Part shown: positions 1 to 5,540 of the stretch, in pieces
Layout of the letters: each line of letters opens with the position of its first letter
How positions within the stretch are numbered: the stretch's first letter is position 1
NCBI GenBank assembly: GCA_003819975.1
Contig: RPPU01000255.1
Span: 1-6,665 of the forward strand
Direction of reading: 5' to 3'
Source of the DNA: Desulfobacteraceae bacterium
GTDB taxonomy: Bacteria > Desulfobacterota > DSM-4660 > Desulfatiglandales > HGW-15
Length of the DNA stretch: 6,665 nt
Position numbers and translations under genes: made by a program
Notes under the pieces: generated by a model
What the model saw: only the letters and a program-made list of their open reading frames with translations
Told to the model about the DNA's origin: nothing
Database searches by the model: none

Positions 1-326
1 ATGAGCCGGTCCGCCTCGGAACGACCCACCTCAGCCGACGTCTGGCTGTCGCCCAAAAGCAGCTCCAAAGGAGCGCCGCCCATGGATTTGATGCCGCCCC
101 TAGAATTGATGTAATCGATTGCCAACTGGGCGCCTTTGCGCTGGCCCTGGCCGATGACCGCCAATGGACCCGTGACCGGCTGAATCGAGCCGATTTTAAT
201 AGCTGCCGGTGCTGCCCTTAAAATGGCCGGAAAACCGCCTAAAGCCACCAAAGCCCCGGTAGCGGCCGAGGTTTTAAGAAAAGTTCTGCGACTGATACCC
301 CCTTTGCCCTCTTTTTTCTTTTTCAT
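1..326 (-). CDS. Tat-exported ABC transporter substrate-binding protein, LivK-type (5' part only)
   Basis: Translating the minus strand from the ATG at 326 gives 108 residues before the window edge, so only the N-terminus is seen. It begins with a lysine-rich stretch, then a twin-arginine motif SRRTFLK (residues 12-18), a hydrophobic segment (about 21-36) and a likely cleavage region around LRAAPA (36-41). The mature part starts [18 protein letters not shown] and continues through [16 protein letters not shown], which is the typical start of periplasmic branched-chain amino acid type binding proteins (Peripla_BP_6). An AAGGAGGA ribosome site lies 8 bases upstream. The family captures solutes in the periplasm for an ABC permease; members carry amino acids but also aromatic acids, amides and urea. 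Its position beside benzoyl-CoA genes makes an aromatic acid ligand possible, but this is inference. Export by Tat implies folding before secretion. Family call is firm; ligand unknown. Confidence 0.88.
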   Translation of the reverse strand, partial: MKKKKEGKGGISRRTFLKTSAATGALVALGGFPAILRAAPAAIKIGSIQPVTGPLAVIGQGQRKGAQLAIDYINSRGGIKSMGGAPLELLLGDSQTSAEVGRSEADRL

Positions 327-334
327 CGGTCAAA

Positions 335-342
335 TCCTCCTT
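335..342 (-). promoter_or_regulatory. Ribosome binding site of the substrate-binding protein
   Basis: The minus strand reads AAGGAGGA, close to a full anti-Shine-Dalgarno match, 8 bases before the ATG at 326. This fixes the start codon of the Tat-signal protein. Confidence 0.8.
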
Positions 343-424
343 AAAAATGGTTTAAAACCTCTTAAGACGAATGAACCAATTTAAACAGATAAAAATCAGA
401 CTGGATAATCAGAATCGACGGTAC

Positions 425-521
425 GGGATCTCTAAAAATTCGCCCTTTAACAAATTTACGGTTCATATTTGGCCGATTTTTAAGGGTCACGTAGTCGATA
501 AAGTGAATTTTTAGAGATCCC
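425..521. repeat. 97-base element with perfect 17-bp terminal inverted repeats
   Basis: GGGATCTCTAAAAATTC at 425-441 is exactly repeated in inverse as GAATTTTTAGAGATCCC at 505-521, leaving a 63-base interior. Part of the interior can also pair (443-450 with 479-486, one mismatch), so the unit could fold into a branched structure. There is no reading frame inside and no clear target-site duplication: flanks read GTAC on the left and CAGTA on the right. Size and symmetry are like a miniature non-autonomous element or an intergenic repeat family, but other copies cannot be seen in this window. Confidence 0.6.
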
Positions 522-541
522 CAGTATTTTAAAAAAAGCAT

Positions 542-842
542 ATTAGGCTGTAGACTGCAGGTTATTAGTAAAAATTACTCAGATTTCTCCTAAAGTCTAA
601 ACCCCCAACAGCCTATCAACCTCATTTAGGCAGTTTATGAAATATGGGCATGATGTCAAATAAAAAGTACCAATGTATGAAAACCGGGTAGAGTCCTCCC
701 GAAAATGCGAATAAAGATTTTTAACAGGAATATTTATTGTCTCAAGCGGTAGGGGCAGGTTTGAAACCTGCCCCTACGCATGCATAGCAGAATTCATCTT
801 ATTTTTTCTATAGCCTAAACACCTACAGTCTATCAGCCTAAT
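542..842. repeat. About 300-base segment bounded by 21/22-base imperfect inverted repeats
   Basis: The left arm (542-562) starts ATTAGGCTGTAGACTG. The right arm (821-842) ends CAGTCTATCAGCCTAAT. Taken as reverse complements the arms match except for one substitution and one inserted base. A more degenerate copy, in the same orientation as the right arm, lies at about 590-622; it carries AGTCTA (594-599) and CAGCCTA (609-615), which also complement the left arm but with 9 bases between the two blocks. No protein is encoded between the arms; a separate palindrome lies at 749-777. This looks like a nested or degenerate intergenic repeat family rather than an insertion sequence. Confidence 0.55.
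749..777. repeat. REP-like palindrome, 14-bp arms
   Basis: GTAGGGGCAGGTTT (749-762) is followed, after a single G, by its exact reverse complement AAACCTGCCCCTAC (764-777). Short GTAGGGGC...GCCCCTAC palindromes of this sort are known as dispersed repeats in many bacterial genomes; the family assignment is from memory. It lies about 70 bases beyond the hydratase stop codon and could stabilise or end that transcript, but no T-run follows it on the minus strand. Confidence 0.65.
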
Positions 843-845
843 CTG

Positions 846-1610
846 TCAGCTCCGCCAAACCGGTTTGCGTTTTTCCAGGAAAGCATGGAGTCCTTCCTGG
901 GCATCGTGGGTCGGCATGAGCTCGTCGAGATAAATCTTCTCGATCAACTTCAGGGAGGGTTCGAAATCGTCGCGCAGACCCTGCATGATCGCCTTCTTGG
1001 TCAGGCGCAAAACTTCAGCGCTGAGATTCAGATACGGCTTAATGAATTCGTCGGTCTCTTTTTGCAGCTCTTCGTTCTTCACAACTTTGTTGACCAAACC
1101 CATCCGGCAGGCCTCTTCGGCTGAAATGATCCGACCTGACAGGATCAGGTCCATGGCGGCTTTACGGCCGATGATGCGCGGCATAATCTGGGCCGCGATC
1201 GGCGGAAACACGCCCACCTGGATCTCGGGCTGGCCGAATTTGGAACCCTCCGCCGCCACCACCAGATCGCAGAAAACGGCCAGTTCGCATCCCCCGCCCA
1301 AGCAGGAACTGTAAGTTGACGCGATCGTGGGCACGCCCAGAAGGTCCATGTTGCGAAACATGCCGTGAAAAGCGGCGATCATCTTGGGCGCCATATCGCC
1401 CATGTGTTCGCCCACGTCCACGCCGGCTGAAAAGCATTTGCCCTTGGCGTTGAACAGCACCATTTTGAGGCCTTTTTCGTTTTTCCAGGCCTTGAGGACT
1501 TCGTTTATCTCTTCCATCATGGCGATGTTGAGCACATTGACCGGCGGCCGGTTCAAGGTGATGACGCCCAACCCGTCCTTGATCGATACCTCGATATTTT
1601 TGTAGCTCAT
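846..1610 (-). CDS. bamR: Cyclohexa-1,5-diene-1-carbonyl-CoA hydratase-like crotonase
   Basis: A complete 254-residue enoyl-CoA hydratase/isomerase family protein. In the benzoyl-CoA pathway the family member Dch/BamR adds water to the cyclic dienoyl-CoA made by benzoyl-CoA reductase, giving 6-hydroxycyclohex-1-ene-1-carbonyl-CoA in the cytoplasm. Visible motifs: the CoA-binding and first oxyanion segment CFSAGVDV (59-66), the second oxyanion segment LGGGCELA (104-111), and the two acidic residues of hydratases, Glu109 in GGGCEL and Glu129 in FGQPEI. GVFPPIAA (133-140) replaces the GTIPGAGG usual in ordinary crotonases, which supports a specialised substrate. Length agrees with about 255-260 for Dch. 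An AAAGGAG site lies 9 bases before the ATG. The two following pathway steps are encoded just upstream on the same strand, but a terminator stands between. A general enoyl-CoA hydratase is the alternative. Confidence 0.82.
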   Translation of the reverse strand: MSYKNIEVSIKDGLGVITLNRPPVNVLNIAMMEEINEVLKAWKNEKGLKMVLFNAKGKCFSAGVDVGEHMGDMAPKMIAAFHGMFRNMDLLGVPTIASTYSSCLGGGCELAVFCDLVVAAEGSKFGQPEIQVGVFPPIAAQIMPRIIGRKAAMDLILSGRIISAEEACRMGLVNKVVKNEELQKETDEFIKPYLNLSAEVLRLTKKAIMQGLRDDFEPSLKLIEKIYLDELMPTHDAQEGLHAFLEKRKPVWRS

Positions 1611-1619
1611 TTTAACCTA

Positions 1620-1626
1620 CTCCTTT
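1620..1626 (-). promoter_or_regulatory. Ribosome binding site of the dienoyl-CoA hydratase gene
   Basis: The minus strand reads AAAGGAG with 9 bases to the ATG at 1610, supporting that start. Confidence 0.7.
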
Positions 1627-1645
1627 CATTTTAAATCAATGAAAC

Positions 1646-1673
1646 GGCACTAATTACGTTTGCTTTAAGTGCC
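1646..1673. repeat. 28-base inverted repeat upstream of the hydratase gene
   Basis: GGCACT (1646-1651) and AGTGCC (1668-1673) are exact reverse complements with 16 bases between, centred about 50 bases before the hydratase ATG. It could be an operator half-site pair or a 5' leader hairpin. Six-base arms can arise by chance, so confidence is low. Confidence 0.3.
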
Positions 1674-1731
1674 AAGATACCTCAAGGTCCCTCTCTGATT
1701 GGGAGAACGATTTTCACTAAAGTTAAATATC

Positions 1732-1838
1732 GAATGTCGAATGTCGAATATTGAATAACGAATAACGAAGGGACCTTTGAAATAAGATTTGGATTTAACC
1801 TTCATTATTCAATATTCGGTGTTCTACATTCGACATTC
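1732..1838. repeat. 107-base AT-rich inverted repeat
   Basis: The left arm has two blocks, GAATGTCGAATGT (1732-1744) and GAATATTGAATAACGAA (1746-1762). The right arm carries their inverse: TTCATTATTCAATATTC (1801-1817, one mismatch) and ACATTCGACATTC (1826-1838, perfect). The right arm has 8 bases between its blocks, the left only 1. The loop is 38 bases. The left arm is itself built of near-repeats (GAATGTC GAATGTC GAATATT GAATAAC GAATAAC). It looks like a degenerate dispersed intergenic repeat; no protein is encoded. Confidence 0.65.
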
Positions 1839-1910
1839 AGCAAACAAAAGGATAAAAATCCTTGAGAATCAAAACAAACGAAAAAGAACCGTTATTAAAA
1901 AATAGCCTTC

Positions 1911-1946
1911 AAAAAAACGGCAGGCGGGCCCACGCCCTGCCTGCCG
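1911..1946 (-). terminator. Intrinsic terminator of the bamA unit
   Basis: On the minus strand CGGCAGGC (1946-1939) pairs with GCCTGCCG (1925-1918), extended inward by two G-C pairs and one G-T pair, giving an 11-bp stem with a 7-base loop. It is followed at once by TTTTTTT (1917-1911). It lies about 25 bases beyond the hydrolase stop codon, the usual place and form of a rho-independent terminator, and it separates the hydrolase transcript from the hydratase gene. Confidence 0.88.
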
Positions 1947-1972
1947 CAATGCAAAACAACGCGAATCCGCGA

Positions 1973-3124
1973 TTACTTCTGCGGTTTGCCCAAAACTTCA
2001 GCGAACATATCCGGATCCCAGGCGCGACCGTCCGCGACGTTCTGGCGGAATTTGATGAAATCGATCGTATCTTTGCCGGTGATCTTCTTGGTGTTGAAAG
2101 CGCCGAAACCCAGGAAAGCTTCGCCGCTCATGTTGGCCGCCAGCCAATGACGGTTGTAATTCTTGGAGTAATCCCAGAAGAATTTCTTCTTGGCGCGAAC
2201 TTCGTCAATGGCTTTGATCAAACAGCCCGGGAACAGGTTGGCGAAGGTCCAGACCACTTTGTTCACTTCGGCGTCCAGCAATGAAAAATCGACTTCGCCT
2301 TTTTTGATCTTCTCGCCGACCCACTCGCGGGCTTTCTTGAATTCTTCCCCGGTCTTGTTTTCGCCGTAAACGATCTCGCCGTTGTCGACATATTTGTCGG
2401 TGACGACTTGGGGGTTACGCACCCAGTTGCCTTTGTCGTCCTTGAGCACCGGCACGACTTTACTGATCAAGGTTTTGGCTTTCATCTTGTAAGCCGACCA
2501 CATTTCGCATGAGACACAGTTCCACATGGCGTCTTCCATACCCAGAAACCAGGGCAGGAAGTCGGAGCTGCCGCCGGCCGGTGAAGAACCGTGACGCGGA
2601 CCGGCCTGACCGTAAATGGCCAAGTCCGAAGAAATGGCGATGTCGCAGGCCAAACCGATTTCCTGGCCGCCGGCGACGCGCATGCCGTTAACCCGGCAGA
2701 TAACCGGTTTTTTGCACATCAGGATGGCATCCACCATATTGTTAAAGAGCTCCATGTACTGACCGTATTCGTCGGGACGGCTGCTGTAGTACTCGGAATA
2801 TTCCTTGGTATTGCCGCCCGTACAGAACGCATTGGCGCCCACGGCGGTGAAGATCACGGCCACGACTTCGCGGTCGGTGGAGGCGTTTTCCATGCCGGCG
2901 ATGACGCCCTTGACCATTTCGGTCGTATAAGAGTTGAACTGAGTCGGGTTATTCAACGTAATCCAGGCCACGCTGAGTCCGTTGACGACTTTACCGGTAG
3001 GGTCTGTAAGAGGCCGTTTTTCAAAAACAACGCAGGGCGCCTTGTCAAATGTACCCCAATGCTCCTTACCGTACCGGTTATGATCTTTCTTTCCGCCTTC
3101 TTTTGGCATCCATTCTAAAGCCAT
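1973..3124 (-). CDS. bamA: 6-oxocyclohex-1-ene-1-carbonyl-CoA hydrolase
   Basis: This crotonase-superfamily enzyme (Oah/BamA) carries out the ring opening of anaerobic benzoyl-CoA breakdown: it adds water to the 6-oxo-enoyl-CoA and hydrolyses the ring C-C bond to give 3-hydroxypimeloyl-CoA. The sequence is highly typical: start MALEWMPKEGGKKDHNRYGK, the first oxyanion segment FCTGGNTKEY (102-111 counted from the upstream ATG), the second VAGGQEIGLACDIAISSD (152-169), and the long C-terminal extension that makes it about 380 residues against about 260 for ordinary hydratases. Two in-frame ATGs exist, at 3130 and 3124. AAGGAG (3133-3138) is only 2 bases from the first but 8 from the second, so I choose 3124 (383 residues; 385 from 3130). 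It follows the dehydrogenase gene by 139 bases and ends before a strong terminator. bamA is widely used as a marker of anaerobic aromatic degradation. Confidence 0.96.
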   Translation of the reverse strand: MALEWMPKEGGKKDHNRYGKEHWGTFDKAPCVVFEKRPLTDPTGKVVNGLSVAWITLNNPTQFNSYTTEMVKGVIAGMENASTDREVVAVIFTAVGANAFCTGGNTKEYSEYYSSRPDEYGQYMELFNNMVDAILMCKKPVICRVNGMRVAGGQEIGLACDIAISSDLAIYGQAGPRHGSSPAGGSSDFLPWFLGMEDAMWNCVSCEMWSAYKMKAKTLISKVVPVLKDDKGNWVRNPQVVTDKYVDNGEIVYGENKTGEEFKKAREWVGEKIKKGEVDFSLLDAEVNKVVWTFANLFPGCLIKAIDEVRAKKKFFWDYSKNYNRHWLAANMSGEAFLGFGAFNTKKITGKDTIDFIKFRQNVADGRAWDPDMFAEVLGKPQK

Positions 3125-3132
3125 ATTCATTT

Positions 3133-3138
3133 CTCCTT
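3133..3138 (-). promoter_or_regulatory. Ribosome binding site that decides the bamA start
   Basis: AAGGAG on the minus strand lies 2 bases before the ATG at 3130 and 8 bases before the ATG at 3124. The second spacing is normal and the first too short, favouring initiation at 3124. Confidence 0.65.
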
Positions 3139-3195
3139 TTTATTTAAAATGTTGCTGTCTTCACACATAAAATTCCAACCTATACGTTTCATCAC

Positions 3196-3248
3196 ACAAG
3201 GGTACCGGGTGCTTTTGCATAATGACATCGGCAGTCCGGGACCCTTGT
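3196..3248 (-). other. Hairpin in the had-bamA intercistronic gap
   Basis: ACAAGGGTACCGG (3196-3208) pairs with CCGGGACCCTTGT (3236-3248): 12 of 13 positions match, with a single A-G mismatch inside. Two G-U pairs and two further G-C pairs can extend it inward. No T-run follows on the minus strand, so it is not an intrinsic terminator. A transcript-stabilising or processing structure between two cistrons, or an operator-like site, is possible. Confidence 0.5.
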
Positions 3249-3263
3249 TATATCCGGCACTCC

Positions 3264-4370
3264 TTAAAAATCGGGAGTTAAAACAATTCGTTTCATGGGC
3301 GGAGACTTGTGCGCTTCGGCAAAGGTCTCGGCAATGCTGCTCATGGGCCGCAGTTCCACGAATTCCTTGATATTGATCTTGTTGCTCAAAACCATGTCGA
3401 GCACGATCGGATAATATTCGGGCAAACAACCCCAGGTACCGATGACGTCGGCGTCAAAAGCCATCAAACGGCCCAGGGAAAAATCCACTTTGCCCATGCC
3501 GAAACCGACCACCACCAGCTTGCCGGTGAAACCCAACAGGTTCAGGGCGATCTCCTGACCTGCTTTGGCGCCGGTGACTTCGAAAATGATCCAGCCGGTG
3601 TTGGGCAAACCTCTCTCCTTGCAGATGGTGCGGAATTCTTTGGAAATGGCGCCCGCGTCTTTGTCCGTGGAATTGATCACGACATCCGTGCCGAATTTCA
3701 GAGCGCGGTCCAACTTCTCTTTGTTACGGGCAATGCCGATCACGGTCTTGGCGCCCAAAGCCTTGGCGGTCTGGCCCACATATTGGCCCACGCCGCCGGT
3801 GATGCCGACCACGATCACATTGTCGCCCGGCTGCAGATTGGCGCGCTTGGCCGCCTGATAAGGCGTAGTGGCTGCATCGGCCACAACAGCCAGGTGCGAA
3901 AGCGGCACATTACCGCGATTTTTGACTTCACAAAGATCGACACTGGGGACCGGGATATGGCTCGAAAAACCGCCGTACACGCCGATACTGTTGCCCGGCA
4001 TTTTCTGGGCCAGGCAGCGGTTGCCGCGGCCGGTCTTGCAAAGGATACATTTACGGCAGGGCATAACCGCCGGAATAATGACTTCTTTGCCGATCCATTC
4101 CTGATCGCCGGCCACGACCGTGCCGGAGATTTCATGTCCCAAAGTCAAAGGGGGTTTGGATACGGTCGGTACGCCGTCATAAAAATAGCCTAGGTCTGTG
4201 TGGCAAACCCCGCAACCCGCGACTTCCACCAGAACTTCACCGGGTTTCAATTCCGGCACCGGAATCTCGGTCTTGGCCAACTTGCCGGGTGTGCTTTCCT
4301 TGGTTTCTTTGTTAAAAGTTGTCGGCTGAACCATCTGCCATGTCTTAATCGTTGTAGGAACTGCTCCCAT
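3264..4370 (-). CDS. had: 6-hydroxycyclohex-1-ene-1-carbonyl-CoA dehydrogenase
   Basis: A zinc-type medium-chain alcohol dehydrogenase, 368 residues, the length known for Had/BamQ. It oxidises the 6-hydroxy-enoyl-CoA made by the dienoyl-CoA hydratase to the 6-oxo compound, with NAD+, just before ring opening by BamA. The start MGAVPTTIKTWQMVQP and the following TPGKLAKTEIPVP are typical of Had. Visible sites: catalytic zinc region CGVCHTD (53-59, Cys56) and GHE (78-80, His79); structural zinc cysteines 105, 108, 111 and 119; nucleotide-binding loop VVGITGGVGQ (187-196). The frame is open upstream to 4427, but AAGGAGGA lies 5 bases before the ATG at 4370 and homology begins there. The SDR gene is 164 bases upstream and bamA follows, which fits a shared unit. 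Function is well supported by the neighbouring pathway partners. Confidence 0.94.
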   Translation of the reverse strand: MGAVPTTIKTWQMVQPTTFNKETKESTPGKLAKTEIPVPELKPGEVLVEVAGCGVCHTDLGYFYDGVPTVSKPPLTLGHEISGTVVAGDQEWIGKEVIIPAVMPCRKCILCKTGRGNRCLAQKMPGNSIGVYGGFSSHIPVPSVDLCEVKNRGNVPLSHLAVVADAATTPYQAAKRANLQPGDNVIVVGITGGVGQYVGQTAKALGAKTVIGIARNKEKLDRALKFGTDVVINSTDKDAGAISKEFRTICKERGLPNTGWIIFEVTGAKAGQEIALNLLGFTGKLVVVGFGMGKVDFSLGRLMAFDADVIGTWGCLPEYYPIVLDMVLSNKINIKEFVELRPMSSIAETFAEAHKSPPMKRIVLTPDF

Positions 4371-4375
4371 GATTA

Positions 4376-4383
4376 TCCTCCTT
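4376..4383 (-). promoter_or_regulatory. Ribosome binding site of had
   Basis: AAGGAGGA on the minus strand, 5 bases before the ATG at 4370. It selects this start over the in-frame ATG 57 bases upstream. Confidence 0.8.
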
Positions 4384-4534
4384 GTTTTCGAAAGTGTTGA
4401 TTTGGTACTCCTGTAATAAAACCCCACTCAGACCGATGGGTCGCTTTTTCCCGATTGCCGTCATCTTCGCAATGACCTGTTCCGGATAAACGGATTTTTT
4501 AAAACTTATCGACCCAACCGCCCGAAACGAATGT

Positions 4535-5287
4535 TTAAACCATGCCGTATCCGCCGTCCACGCACAACAATTGTCCCGTAATATAACTGCTGTTGTCCGA
4601 AGCGAAAAATACGAAAGCCGGGGCAATATCTTCAGCTTCGGCAAAGCGTTTGAGCAGGATGCGGTTCATGTAGATTTCTTTTAACTTTTCATCGGTTCGG
4701 ATTTTCTCGGTCATATCCGTGGCCACAATGCCTAAAGAGATTACATTGACACAGACATTGTCCTTGGCCAGTTCGCGGGCCATGGATTTGGTCATGCTGA
4801 TCACCCCGCCCTTGGCGGCGCTATAGTTGATCTGACCGACCGTGCCGACCGTGCCGGCCGGGGAAGTGATATTAATGATTTTCCCGCTCTTTTTTTGACT
4901 CATATGTTTGGCTGCAGCCTGAGCGCAAAAAAAGGCTCCTTTCATATGCAGATCCACGACCTCATCCCATTGTTCCTCGGTCATTTTCGACATCATGGCG
5001 GGACGGGTGAAACCGGCGTTATTGACTAAAATATCGATCCCGCCGAATTGGTCGACCGTGGCTTTCACCAGGCTTTCCGCCTCTGCTTTTTTAGCCACAT
5101 CCGCCTTGAGCGCGATGGCGCTTCCACCAAATTTCTTAATGGATTCAACGACTTCCTTGGCCGCATTTTCATTTGAGGTATAATTGACCATCACCTTGGC
5201 GCCCTCTTTGGCATAACCAATGGCGATCGCCTTGCCGACCCCCCGGCTGCTTCCTGTAACCAGCGCAATTTTGTCTTTTAATCGCAT
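4535..5287 (-). CDS. FabG-like short-chain dehydrogenase/reductase
   Basis: A complete 250-residue classical SDR with a Rossmann fold. Visible motifs: cofactor loop TGSSRGVG (11-18), acidic residue D63 in KADV, NNAG (89-92), catalytic Ser142 in ITSPAG, and YSAAK (Tyr155, Lys159), with a C-terminal GQLLCVDGGYGMV typical of FabG relatives. Odd point: where the fourth tetrad residue Asn is usual (N-L-x-G-x-F pattern), this protein has His114 in LHMKGAFF. Members interconvert hydroxyacyl and oxoacyl thioesters with NAD(P)H. A GAAGAGG site lies 6 bases before the ATG. It is the first gene of the run SDR-had-bamA, so a role in ring or 3-hydroxyacyl-CoA oxidation (compare BadH, an SDR acting on 2-hydroxycyclohexanecarboxyl-CoA) is plausible. 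Fatty acid synthesis is less likely because no fab or acp gene is near. Substrate is unknown. Confidence 0.9.
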   Translation of the reverse strand: MRLKDKIALVTGSSRGVGKAIAIGYAKEGAKVMVNYTSNENAAKEVVESIKKFGGSAIALKADVAKKAEAESLVKATVDQFGGIDILVNNAGFTRPAMMSKMTEEQWDEVVDLHMKGAFFCAQAAAKHMSQKKSGKIINITSPAGTVGTVGQINYSAAKGGVISMTKSMARELAKDNVCVNVISLGIVATDMTEKIRTDEKLKEIYMNRILLKRFAEAEDIAPAFVFFASDNSSYITGQLLCVDGGYGMV

Positions 5288-5344
5288 AAGTAACCTCTTC
5301 TCATTTATTTGATTCAGAAAAATGGGTCTTATAAAAATGATTAC

Positions 5345-5373
5345 ATTATAATCACATTATAGTTATATTGCAA
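5345..5373 (-). promoter_or_regulatory. Candidate sigma70-type promoter for the SDR-had-bamA unit
   Basis: On the minus strand TTGCAA (5373-5368) and a perfect TATAAT (5350-5345) are separated by 17 bases, which would start transcription about 50 bases before the SDR ATG. A second, overlapping possibility is a perfect TTGACA (5403-5398) with TAAATT (5380-5375), also 17 bases apart. The region is very AT-rich, so chance -10 matches are expected, but position and spacing are good for both. Confidence 0.5.
5347..5361. promoter_or_regulatory. 15-base palindrome overlapping the candidate promoter
   Basis: TATAAT-CAC-ATTATA is a perfect 6+6 inverted repeat with a 3-base centre. It covers part of the -10 and spacer of the first candidate promoter and lies just past the start point of the second, a fitting place for a repressor site. 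No regulator gene is in the window, and AT-rich palindromes occur by chance. Confidence 0.35.
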
Positions 5374-5480
5374 AAATTTAAAAAAATCCACACTTCCTGT
5401 CAAGTAAAATAAACAAGCCTGGAAAAGAAATGAATCCGGCCCATAAAAAACGACAAGAGGGCTATTGATAGTGAAAAAAA

Positions 5481-5508
5481 TTGAATAAATCGCAATATTT
5501 GCTAATAT
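5481..5508 (+). promoter_or_regulatory. Weak candidate promoter of rlpA
   Basis: TTGAAT (5481-5486) and TAATAT (5503-5508) are 16 bases apart, each matching four of six consensus bases, about 35 bases before the rlpA ATG. An AAAGGG ribosome site (5528-5533) lies between. The call rests on position and spacing only. Confidence 0.3.
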
Positions 5509-5540
5509 GAACCCGTTTTTTTTAGAGAAAGGGACCCACC

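Larger units (their letters stand above)
327..845. other. 519-base non-coding region rich in inverted repeats
   Basis: This AT-rich stretch between the hydratase gene and the substrate-binding protein gene holds no convincing reading frame on either strand. It contains a perfect 17-base inverted repeat (425-441/505-521), a long imperfect inverted pair bounding 542-842, and a near-perfect palindrome (749-777), each listed separately. A small palindrome GGTTT-A-AAACC sits at 349-359, just upstream of the ribosome site. I could not pick a confident promoter for the substrate-binding protein gene here. No T-run follows the palindromes on the minus strand, so none is a clear intrinsic terminator for the hydratase gene. 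Confidence 0.7.
1611..1972. other. 362-base gap between hydratase and ring-opening hydrolase genes
   Basis: No gene is supported here. Reading on the minus strand from the hydrolase gene, the gap holds a G+C-rich hairpin with a T-run (1911-1946), a long AT-rich inverted repeat (1732-1838), and a small inverted repeat GGCACT/AGTGCC (1646-1651/1668-1673) just before the hydratase gene. AAGGTCCC (1684-1691) is also inverted at 1770-1777. A promoter for the hydratase gene is expected in this gap if the terminator works. TTGGCA (minus, 1675-1670) is a passable -35, but no good -10 stands at the right distance, so no promoter is called. Confidence 0.65.

Noticed and set aside
1662..1674. TGGCAC...GC resembling a sigma54 promoter upstream of the hydratase gene (minus strand)
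   Set aside because: The GG and GC elements are 10 bases apart instead of the required 12.
1862..2284. Plus-strand reading frame of 140 codons
   Set aside because: It begins in the terminator region and runs antisense to bamA; no ribosome site or family resemblance.
3127..3429. Minus-strand frame of 100 codons between and across had and bamA
   Set aside because: It overlaps the 3' end of had in another frame and has no family features; the gap is better described by its hairpin.
3309..4193. Plus-strand reading frame of 294 codons
   Set aside because: It lies wholly opposite had, has no recognisable domain, and its composition is that of the antisense of a real gene.
4371..4427. N-terminal extension of had to an upstream ATG at 4427
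   Set aside because: The AAGGAGGA site and the start of recognisable Had sequence both place the start at 4370; the extension would translate through the ribosome site.
4481..4500. TCCG-loop-CGGA followed by T6 on the plus strand
   Set aside because: The stem is only 4 bp and there is no plus-strand gene before it to terminate.
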